Assembly: GCA_024644425.1 (NCBI GenBank)
Contig: JAHELA010000043.1
Location: forward strand, 1-10,860
Direction: 5' to 3'
From: Nitrosomonadaceae bacterium
GTDB taxonomy: Bacteria; Pseudomonadota; Gammaproteobacteria; Burkholderiales; Nitrosomonadaceae
Length of the DNA: 10,860 nt
The notes beneath the pieces are model-generated. The model was not told the DNA's origin and did not search any database. It saw nothing but the letters and a program-made list of their open reading frames with translations. Shown in pieces: positions 1-6,547 of this stretch (the first letter of the stretch is position 1; the number at the start of each line of letters is the position of its first letter). The translations under genes were made by a program, and so were the position numbers.

Positions 1-1095
1 GGAGCTTTTCCTAAGATTGATGTCATTATTCCTGTATTTGATCCAGGGCTACCAGAAGATGAGGCTGATTATGAAGATAAAAATATCTGGCCAGAGTTAC
101 GCAGGGCGGAAGCCAATCGCTTTCCATATAAACTCAAAGAAGAATTAGATAAAACAGGGAAATTTGGTTCAGTACGGGTAACTCCTGATAAATCAGCCAC
201 GGGAGAGTTGTATATACTAGGGCGAATTGAGGAATCAAATGGTGAAGAAGTTGAAATATCAATAAAAGCTATTGATATCAGCGGCAGGGAATGGTTGGAT
301 CAAACTTTTGAGCATGAGGTCTCTGAGGCTTTTCACAAAAGCGTTAGAAATAAGGGTATGGATCCATATGATTCCTTATTTGAAAAGGTATCAGACGATA
401 TTTTAACAGCCGCAATTGATCATCACCTTGCGAAACGTCATCAGGAAAATCTCCGCGATTTATCCGATCTTCGATTTGGAGCCAATTACTTAGATAGTGC
501 ATTTATGCAATATTTCGAAGTTGATGGAGACCAATATAACCTGGTGAGCAAGCCCAGCGATGATGATCCAATGTTCCAGCGTGTAAAAGCCCTTAGAGTG
601 CGGGATCAGCTTTTTTACGATAATTTACAAAATAATTATGCTGCTTTTTCTGCACAAATGAATGACAGTTATTTGATGTGGCAGGAACAAAGTTTGCTTG
701 AAATTCAGGCGGAACGCTCAGCAAATCGGAAAGCCATTGGTCAAGCTATAGGAGGTATAGCCCTTATAGGGCTCGGTGTACTCTCAGCGGTTGCAGGTGC
801 AAGTTCCAATTCAAATGCCGCTCAAGCTGCTGGTGCTATGGGAGCCATTCTTGGTGGGGTTGGAGGTGCCGTATTAATTTCAGAAAGTTTTAAAACTAGC
901 GAGGAAGCAAAAGTACACCGTGATTCATTGAATGAATTGGGTCGATCTGTTGATCTGGAAATAGCACCACAAGTCATTGCCTTCGAAAAAGAAAGTGTTG
1001 AGCTGACTGGTAATGCAAAAGAACAATCTAGGCAGTGGCGCATGTTTTTGCAGAGAATGTATTCTGAAGAGAAGACTCCAGATGTTCAATTCTAA
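1..1095 (+). CDS. Envelope protein with glycine-rich membrane hairpin (5'-partial)
   Basis: The frame is open from base 1 to the TAA at 1093-1095, so the N-terminus lies outside the window; 364 residues are visible. A TTG at 208 lies inside this continuous frame and is not the start. The first ~110 visible residues look like a small alpha/beta domain (IDVIIPVFDPG, then WPELRRAEANRF, ELYILGRI and VEISIKAIDISG), recalling the N-terminal domains of envelope proteins such as TolB or FlgT; this is a resemblance, not an assignment. Visible residues ~245-295 are rich in Gly/Ala, with two hydrophobic stretches (AIGGIALIGLGVLSAVAG and GAMGAILGGVGGAVLI) spaced like a glycine-zipper hairpin. A charged helical tail of ~65 residues follows. 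It is the first visible gene of the operon, 14 nt before the next start. A signal peptide or lipobox would be off-window. Function unknown; a membrane or outer-membrane component of the same complex is the likeliest role. Confidence 0.8.
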   Translation, partial: GAFPKIDVIIPVFDPGLPEDEADYEDKNIWPELRRAEANRFPYKLKEELDKTGKFGSVRVTPDKSATGELYILGRIEESNGEEVEISIKAIDISGREWLDQTFEHEVSEAFHKSVRNKGMDPYDSLFEKVSDDILTAAIDHHLAKRHQENLRDLSDLRFGANYLDSAFMQYFEVDGDQYNLVSKPSDDDPMFQRVKALRVRDQLFYDNLQNNYAAFSAQMNDSYLMWQEQSLLEIQAERSANRKAIGQAIGGIALIGLGVLSAVAGASSNSNAAQAAGAMGAILGGVGGAVLISESFKTSEEAKVHRDSLNELGRSVDLEIAPQVIAFEKESVELTGNAKEQSRQWRMFLQRMYSEEKTPDVQF

Positions 1096-1109
1096 ATATA
1101 TAGAATAAC

Positions 1110-2531
1110 GTGCTCGAAGAAAGACTCGAAGAAGCCCGTCTTCGTAACACCAAGCTCAGAAAGAAAATAATAATTGGTTTTCTTATAACCATTTCTGTTT
1201 GTGGTTTTATATTACTTAGTTTGTCCTTTTTTAATTTCTCCCCATCAAAGGATGTGGCTGTTAAGGCTTCTAAAAAAGAGAAGATAGCTGAAGCAGACAT
1301 AGAAAAAATTCGAGACAATTTCAAAGAAATACTTCAACAATATAAAACTGAGCTAGAGCCCCGTATTCAAGAAGCTAATATCGAAAGCTGGAATCAAAAT
1401 GCTTTGCTCGAGATCAATGAGCAGGAGAAGAAAGCGATGCTCTATTTTAGCAACGGTGATTACCCAAATGCACTAAAAAATATTCAGTTATTAAAAGCTA
1501 AGACCTTAGTGGTTCTGGAGGAATCAGAAAAGATTTTTAAAGAAAATATGGAGAAAGCTGCTTTATTTTTGGCAGACGATCACTATGATGAGGCAAAGTT
1601 ACATATTGAAAAAGCTTTGTTAGTTGCGCCAAAATCACCAAAAGCGATTTCGCTTCAACAAGATATCGAAAGGCTCCAGCAAATACTACCGCTTTTAAAT
1701 AAAGCAAAGGCTGCCCGTGCCGAACATAATCTGCAAAAGGAATATAACTTGTTGCAGAAGATTTTGCAGATTAGTTCAGAGCGCGCAGAAGTAGCTAAAA
1801 GATCAGCTTTGCTAAAGCAACTGATCAAAAATAAGGAGTTTGATGCACATATTTCCTCTGGCTTTACTGAAATAGAAAACTTGCAAATAAAAAAAGCCAG
1901 ATATCATTACCAAGAAGCAAAGAAGGTTGATCCCAAACGGAAAGAACTTGAGGTGCTTTTAGGTCAGATATTGGCACAAGAGAAAGAATACCGAATTCAG
2001 CAGGCTATCATGCAAGCAGAACAAGCTATCCGCAAAGATAATTGGCAACAAGCCAAGGTAAACTTTGCTAAAGTTAAAAAAGAAATGCCACAAAATGATA
2101 TAGCAGTCAAAGGATTAAAACGAGCCAATAAAATCATTGGGCTTCAGTCAAGCCTTAGTCAATTCATTAAAAATCCTTATCGTCTCACAGATAGCGCTGT
2201 TCTGAGTACAGCGGAAAAGACATTGATGCGGGCGCAGCATGTTTCAAGCTATAGTTCCGGAATAAAAGGACAGATGGAACAATTGCGTAATTTAATTACA
2301 ACTTATAATCGTTTAATTCCTGTCACGATCATGTCTGATAACAAGACTTATATACTTGTTCGTGGCATAGGAAAAGTGGGTGTAATTTCTAAAAAAACAA
2401 TACAGTTAAAACCAGGTAATTATATTTTTGAGGGAACACGTAATGGTTTTAAATCAAAGTTATTAAAGGTGTTGATTCCATATGATCAGAATAATTATAG
2501 CGTTCGTATAATTTGTGATGAGCCAATTTAA
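1110..2531 (+). CDS. Single-pass membrane protein, TPR/coiled-coil with PEGA-like C-terminus
   Basis: Encodes 473 residues. The start is GTG at 1110: an in-frame TAG at 1101-1103 rules out anything earlier, and this start leaves a charged cytoplasmic N-terminus before the membrane helix (~19-41). No good Shine-Dalgarno sequence precedes it, so translation may depend on the upstream gene 14 nt away. Residues ~57-345 are almost wholly helical, with TPR-like pairs (ALFLADDHYDEAKLHIEKAL at ~151-170; ~259-290; ~303-340) and many Lys/Glu/Gln, suggesting an elongated periplasmic protein-binding rod. Residues ~402-470 form a beta-rich module (VTIMSDNKTYILV, then KTIQLKPGNYIFEGTRNGF) that reads like a PEGA-type domain. 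The inference is an inner-membrane-anchored periplasmic scaffold or adaptor for the motor encoded downstream. There is no catalytic motif. The identity of the TPR repeats is by eye only. Confidence 0.85.
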   Translation: MLEERLEEARLRNTKLRKKIIIGFLITISVCGFILLSLSFFNFSPSKDVAVKASKKEKIAEADIEKIRDNFKEILQQYKTELEPRIQEANIESWNQNALLEINEQEKKAMLYFSNGDYPNALKNIQLLKAKTLVVLEESEKIFKENMEKAALFLADDHYDEAKLHIEKALLVAPKSPKAISLQQDIERLQQILPLLNKAKAARAEHNLQKEYNLLQKILQISSERAEVAKRSALLKQLIKNKEFDAHISSGFTEIENLQIKKARYHYQEAKKVDPKRKELEVLLGQILAQEKEYRIQQAIMQAEQAIRKDNWQQAKVNFAKVKKEMPQNDIAVKGLKRANKIIGLQSSLSQFIKNPYRLTDSAVLSTAEKTLMRAQHVSSYSSGIKGQMEQLRNLITTYNRLIPVTIMSDNKTYILVRGIGKVGVISKKTIQLKPGNYIFEGTRNGFKSKLLKVLIPYDQNNYSVRIICDEPI

Positions 2532-4578
2532 TGAAAAATTAGATCAGGTTGATGAACAATTAGCTCAGGTTAATAAACAATTAGACCATGCAAGAAAACG
2601 GCAAAAAAGAATATACCTTTTCTCTGGTTTAACGTTGGTGAGTATTCTTTTGCTTGTGGTAATACTGTTCATTTTTTCGCGCGGTACTCGCGTGGAAATC
2701 ATTCCTATGGAAGCAAACGAATTGGCAACAATCAGCGTAATAGGGGGTTTTAGCTTTAGTATTGGAGATGCAGTTTACTCACTTGCTGGAAATCCCGTCA
2801 TTAGGGTATCTGCTCCAGGCTTTAAGGTTGCTACAAAAACTATTGATTCGGCTTATATAGGTAAAGTATATCCACTTGAATTATTTGAATTACCAGGACG
2901 TTTGGTTATCCAGATATCAGGAAATGAAAAAAATTTATCGAAGACTACCTGGCAAATTGATGGTCGTGATATTGAACTCTCAGACAAACTTGATCTCGAA
3001 TTAGAAGCTGGGTCCTACACGGTTGCCATTGATAATCCTTTTTTTCAGCTTAAAGAATTGACGGTTGATATTAAACGGAGCGAGCAGACAAAGTTGAAGG
3101 TAGTTTTGCAACCTGTCAGTGGCCGGCTGAGTATTTCTTCAAATCCTAATGGCGCTAAAGTTTTCCTTAATGAAAAGGTGATTGGGCAAACACCTTTAGA
3201 GTATAACCAAAATGGCGGCTTATATACTTTGCGTATTACAGCTGATAACTATGCTGACTCGATTGAACAGTTTGAAATTACTCGGACTAAACCAGAAGTG
3301 AACCGCAATTATCGGCTTGAACATAAAAAGACAAGAGTTGCGCTTAAACTTACACCAGAAGGTGGAACACTTCTTGTAAATGGCGTTCAGGCAAAGGAAC
3401 CCATTTTTCTTAATACGGCAACAAAACATCGTTTGACCTATATGAAAGAGGGTTATTACAAAGAAACTAAAACAGTACAGCTTCCAGCAGATCAAGGAAA
3501 AGAAATCTTATTTCAACTAAAACCAGAGATTGGTCAGGTCGAGATTTCTTCCTCACCATCTGCATCGATATGGATTAATAATAAATACTATGGTGTCAGC
3601 CCTGTCAGTGCTAGTCTTTCAGCAGTTACTCATCAGATTATTTTCAAAAAACCGGGGTATCGCTCTGTATCAAGAACTGTAAAACCCATGGGAAAATTTA
3701 GCCAAAAGATATCGGTCACATTGCTAACCGAATACCAGGCACGATTGCAAGAAGCACCTCGCGAATTGACTAACCAAGCTGGAATCAAATTAAAGTTATT
3801 TGTTGTACGAGAGCACTTTACTATGGGAGCACCACGTTCTGAAAAAGGACAGCGCGCCAATGAATTTCAGAGAAATGTTAGCCTAACAAAACCATTTTAT
3901 GCCAGTATTTATGAAATTACGAATAGTCAATTTGAAAAATTTAATTCAAAGAAAGGTCAGGGAGCTGCCAATATCCCTATTACTTTAGTTAGTTGGCAAG
4001 AAGCGGCAGCCTATTGTAATTGGTTAAGTAAAAAAGAAAAATTGCAACTCTTCTATGAAATCACGAATGGAAAGGTGAACGGTTTTAATGTAAACGCTGA
4101 TGGTTATCGTTTACTTAGCGAAGCAGAATGGGAATGGCTAGCGCGCAAGTCAGGAAAAACTAAACAAACTATTTTTCCCTGGGGAAATGAGGTGATCATT
4201 CCACCTAACACTGCGAATATCGCCGATGAAACGGCTAAAGGCCAGGCGAGATTTTATGTGCCTAATTATAATGATGGTTATGTTAATGTTGCACCTGTCG
4301 GCAGCTTTAAGAGAGAACTATCTGGTCTTTATGATATGGCTGGGAATGTTAGTGAGTGGGTTCATGATGTCTACTTACTCATACCGCCAATTACGAGTAC
4401 AACTGTAAGTAACCCAATGGGTAAACAACGCGGATTATCACATGTAATCAAGGGGGCCAATTTCCGCTCTGGCTCAATTACCATGCTTCGGCCTGCATAC
4501 AGGGAAGGATTGACTACTGGACGTGACGATGTAGGATTTCGAATTGGGCGTTATCTTTATGGAGGGAAAAATGAGTAA
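2518..4578 (+). CDS. PEGA-repeat protein with SUMF1/FGE-like domain, membrane anchored
   Basis: Encodes 686 residues from ATG 2518; a GTG at 2515 is also in frame, but the ATG is preferred. It overlaps the preceding gene by 14 nt. Domains in order: cytoplasmic heptad coil (~5-30), membrane helix (~32-54), then a periplasmic part with PEGA-type beta domains at ~127-200, 202-268, 272-336 and 339-404 (clear example: GRLSISSNPNGAKVFLNEKV, with IGQTPL next). A SUMF1/formylglycine-generating-enzyme/EgtB-like fold occupies ~430-680. Its landmarks are FTMGAP, PFYASIYEITNSQF, VSWQEAAAYCNWLS, YRLLSEAEWEW, GLYDMAGNVSEWV, VIKGANF and DDVGFRIGR. The C-terminal Cys pair that FGE uses to bind copper is absent; Cys500 is the only cysteine in the protein, so formylglycine formation is unlikely. 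Family members of this kind often act as binding or structural modules. PEGA repeats suggest surface or peptidoglycan contact. Likely a periplasmic arm of the complex. Confidence 0.9.
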   Translation: MSQFNEKLDQVDEQLAQVNKQLDHARKRQKRIYLFSGLTLVSILLLVVILFIFSRGTRVEIIPMEANELATISVIGGFSFSIGDAVYSLAGNPVIRVSAPGFKVATKTIDSAYIGKVYPLELFELPGRLVIQISGNEKNLSKTTWQIDGRDIELSDKLDLELEAGSYTVAIDNPFFQLKELTVDIKRSEQTKLKVVLQPVSGRLSISSNPNGAKVFLNEKVIGQTPLEYNQNGGLYTLRITADNYADSIEQFEITRTKPEVNRNYRLEHKKTRVALKLTPEGGTLLVNGVQAKEPIFLNTATKHRLTYMKEGYYKETKTVQLPADQGKEILFQLKPEIGQVEISSSPSASIWINNKYYGVSPVSASLSAVTHQIIFKKPGYRSVSRTVKPMGKFSQKISVTLLTEYQARLQEAPRELTNQAGIKLKLFVVREHFTMGAPRSEKGQRANEFQRNVSLTKPFYASIYEITNSQFEKFNSKKGQGAANIPITLVSWQEAAAYCNWLSKKEKLQLFYEITNGKVNGFNVNADGYRLLSEAEWEWLARKSGKTKQTIFPWGNEVIIPPNTANIADETAKGQARFYVPNYNDGYVNVAPVGSFKRELSGLYDMAGNVSEWVHDVYLLIPPITSTTVSNPMGKQRGLSHVIKGANFRSGSITMLRPAYREGLTTGRDDVGFRIGRYLYGGKNE
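2536..2598 (+). repeat. Three 21-nt heptad-encoding tandem units
   Basis: Three consecutive 21-nt units (2536-2556, 2557-2577, 2578-2598) encode the heptads KLDQVDE, QLAQVNK and QLDHARK. The first two are also alike at the DNA level (shared ATTAG and TCAGGTT); the third has drifted. They form the short cytoplasmic coiled coil just before the membrane helix of the PEGA/SUMF1-like protein. Confidence 0.7.
4565..4570 (+). promoter_or_regulatory. Ribosome binding site for the 48-residue membrane protein
   Basis: The run GGAGGGAAAA at 4561-4570 ends directly against the ATG at 4571, giving a GGAGG core about 5 nt from the start. It is the strongest Shine-Dalgarno match seen in the operon. It lies inside the last codons of the preceding gene, which supports real translation of the small overlapping gene. 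Confidence 0.55.
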
Positions 4579-4717
4579 GCTAAAACAGGCATTTAAAAAA
4601 AGAATTGTTCTGTGGTTTATGGTGCTGGCTGCTCTTTTTATTACGACGGCAACCGTTTATGCGGTATTACCGACCATTAGCCTAAATTCTCCAACATCTT
4701 TTCCAGTGGATATTTGA
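4571..4717 (+). CDS. 48-residue single-pass membrane protein
   Basis: A short gene easily missed by length cut-offs: ATG at 4571, TGA at 4715-4717. It starts 8 nt inside the end of the PEGA/SUMF1-like gene behind a strong GGAGG, and ends 1 nt before the ATG of the MotA/TolQ-type gene, so it exactly fills the space between them. The protein has a basic N-terminus (MSKLKQAFKKR), one hydrophobic helix at ~12-34 (IVLWFMVLAALFITTATVYA) and a short polar tail of ~14 residues. By the positive-inside rule, the N-terminus is cytoplasmic and the tail periplasmic. Without this gene there would be an unexplained 140-nt gap in an otherwise seamless operon. Plausible role: small accessory subunit of the channel complex. 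No family is recognised. Confidence 0.75.
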   Translation: MSKLKQAFKKRIVLWFMVLAALFITTATVYAVLPTISLNSPTSFPVDI

Positions 4718-4718
4718 C

Positions 4719-5474
4719 ATGTCTGATATCGTTAAAAGTTTTATTGTTCTGATTGTTTCTGTCATTCTTGTTCATCTTGCTTATATTGGTTATGTGCGTC
4801 CAGAAGCTGAACTATTGCTTGAGGCAGCAAAACAGGTAAGTCAATCGCCGCCTCGCGACCTGGTAATTGTCCTCAAAGATTATGAACAGGAGATCTGCAT
4901 TATTCTAATGTTCTGGGGGAGTTTCCTCATTCTAAGTAAATGCCGTACAATTTTGCGCAGTAAATATCTTTATACGGTTGATATCGTTGAAGAAATAAAA
5001 TTAGAGGATTTTGAGCCGGAACAGATTATTAAGCGATTAGATGCGGAGCTTTCCGCTGATCACAGTTCAGCTCCCCTTATACAGACGTTGCGCACCACTT
5101 TGTGGCGGTATGCCGGTACCAAGAATGTACAAAATCTATCTGATGCCATTGAAAGTTGTGTAGAAGCAATTGCTATACGCCAAGATGCGGAAAATTCGAT
5201 GATTCGTTATCTGATCTGGGCTGTTCCTTCAATCGGTTTTATTGGTACAGTGCGTGGCATTGGCGAAGCACTGTCTTTTGCTGATAAAGCGCTTGCAGGT
5301 GATATTGCTGGCATGACTAATAGTCTTGGCGTGGCTTTTAATTCAACCCTTGTGGCTTTGTTGATTAGTATATTTCTCATGTTTCTTTTTCATCAACTGC
5401 AACGCTTACAAGATGGTCAAATTGTTGATATCCAAGATTATTGTGATCAGTATCTACTTGCACGCATCAAGTAG
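4719..5474 (+). CDS. MotA/TolQ/ExbB-family proton channel subunit
   Basis: Encodes 251 residues with four predicted membrane helices at ~6-24, 57-74, 162-181 and 204-224. The diagnostic part is the last two helices: AVPSIGFIGTVRGIGEAL matches the G-x-x-GTV-x-G signature of TolQ/ExbB/MotA, and MTNSLGVAFNSTLVALLISI matches the family's last helix with its small and Thr residues lining the channel. Between helices 2 and 3 lies a cytoplasmic segment of ~85 residues. The C-terminal tail is short (~27 residues), unlike the long cytoplasmic tail of the Zorya protein ZorA. In known relatives, five such subunits surround two B-type (TolR/ExbD/MotB) subunits and convert ion flow into rotation or force. 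The two genes just downstream encode proteins with B-type helices, so the partner set is complete in this operon. It starts 1 nt after the preceding stop and has only a weak ribosome-binding site, suggesting coupled translation. Confidence 0.9.
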   Translation: MSDIVKSFIVLIVSVILVHLAYIGYVRPEAELLLEAAKQVSQSPPRDLVIVLKDYEQEICIILMFWGSFLILSKCRTILRSKYLYTVDIVEEIKLEDFEPEQIIKRLDAELSADHSSAPLIQTLRTTLWRYAGTKNVQNLSDAIESCVEAIAIRQDAENSMIRYLIWAVPSIGFIGTVRGIGEALSFADKALAGDIAGMTNSLGVAFNSTLVALLISIFLMFLFHQLQRLQDGQIVDIQDYCDQYLLARIK

Positions 5475-5485
5475 CGGGTTAATCT

Positions 5486-6547
5486 GTGAGAAGGCACCGT
5501 CGATCAGAAGGTTTTAACCTCGCATTCCTGGACATTATGTCATGTGGGCTTGGGGCTATAATACTGGTATTTATGCTTGTTAAGTACAATGTAAGTGATT
5601 CTAATGTTGAAGCTAATCGTCTGGTTGAAGAGGCACAATATCTTGAATTACAGCAGACAGAGCTGCAACAGATACTTGAACAACTACGCAATACATCTCA
5701 ATCTGAAGCTGAGAAAATTGCCGATCTCAAAGCAAAACTTACAAAGCTTAAACAAACACTTTCAAAAAAAGAAACTAGTCTTGCCAATAAAAAGGACGAA
5801 TTGGCAGCTCTGCAGAATGATATTGCTACAAGACCTATAGCCCATAAAGAGGATCTTGTAGAAGATGATCGAGGCGGCGAACAAAATTACCTAATGGGCT
5901 TAAAAGTTGAGGGCCGTCGTATTTCTATACTGATTGACAGCAGCGCTTCAATGACGGATGAAACGTTGCTCAATATTATTAAAAGAAAAAATGGCTCTGT
6001 TCAAGGCAAGAAAAAGGGTCCTAAATGGCTTCGAACAAAAAAGATAGTACGTTGGTTGCTTGCCCGTGTTCCTAAGGTGAGCCAATTGAGTGTAATCTCT
6101 TTTAATGATTCCACGCAATCACTGAGTCAAGCAAAGTGGGTGACTGTAAACAATGCTACTACGCTTAAGACGCTCTATCGAGAGTTAGATACCCTTATTC
6201 CTACGGGTGCGACGAACCTACAAATAGGATTACAAGCCGTATCAAAGCTTAACGCTACTGATCTTTACATCATTACCGATGGCTTACCTACTACCGGAGA
6301 ATCGGATTACACGCGTCTTAATCCTTTTTCTAGATGTAGTTCTCTGCTTGGAAATTCTAGAACAATTTCAGGTGAATGCCGGGTAAAGCTATTTCAGCAG
6401 ACTATTAGCGATAGCAATCTTGGTAGCGTGAAGGTCAATGTCATTTTACTACCTATTGAAGGGGATCCTGACGCGGCCAACCAATATTGGATTTGGGCAG
6501 GTAGTACAGGTGGATTAGTCATTAGCCCTGCGGTGAGTTGGCCATGA
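5486..6547 (+). CDS. TolR/MotB-like membrane helix fused to periplasmic vWA domain (first copy)
   Basis: Encodes 353 residues from GTG 5486, 11 nt after the channel gene; the basic MRRHRR start fits a cytoplasmic N-terminus. The helix FNLAFLDIMSCGLGAIILVF (~10-29) matches the single helix of TolR/ExbD/MotB, in which the Asp of an FLD-type motif carries the ion; here it is Asp16. A Glu/Lys/Gln-rich coiled coil spans ~42-115. The vWA domain runs from ~140 to 350: ISILIDSSASM gives the metal-site DxSxS (Asp151, Ser153, Ser155), PTGATNL gives Thr243, and IITDGLP gives Asp265, so the metal-ion-dependent adhesion site looks complete. Three Cys are present (Cys20 in the helix; Cys284 and Cys298 could pair in the periplasm). 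No OmpA-like peptidoglycan-binding domain is present. Inference: the B subunit of the motor, using vWA to bind a periplasmic ligand or partner. It overlaps the next gene by ATGA. Confidence 0.9.
   Translation: MRRHRRSEGFNLAFLDIMSCGLGAIILVFMLVKYNVSDSNVEANRLVEEAQYLELQQTELQQILEQLRNTSQSEAEKIADLKAKLTKLKQTLSKKETSLANKKDELAALQNDIATRPIAHKEDLVEDDRGGEQNYLMGLKVEGRRISILIDSSASMTDETLLNIIKRKNGSVQGKKKGPKWLRTKKIVRWLLARVPKVSQLSVISFNDSTQSLSQAKWVTVNNATTLKTLYRELDTLIPTGATNLQIGLQAVSKLNATDLYIITDGLPTTGESDYTRLNPFSRCSSLLGNSRTISGECRVKLFQQTISDSNLGSVKVNVILLPIEGDPDAANQYWIWAGSTGGLVISPAVSWP

Noticed and set aside
208..210. TTG start for the first gene
   Set aside because: The frame is open back to base 1 and the upstream residues form a continuous protein, so the gene is simply cut by the window edge.
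4226..4408. 60-residue + strand frame inside the SUMF1-like domain
   Set aside because: It is an out-of-frame shadow of a well-conserved domain and has no ribosome-binding site.
4713..4721. TTGACA at the start of the channel gene as a -35 box
   Set aside because: It falls across a stop/start junction inside a tight operon, and no -10 box lies at proper spacing.
4719..6547. Zorya defence system (ZorA/ZorB)
   Set aside because: The channel subunit lacks a long cytoplasmic tail, the B subunits carry vWA instead of an OmpA-like domain, and no ZorC, ZorD or ZorE-like gene is present.
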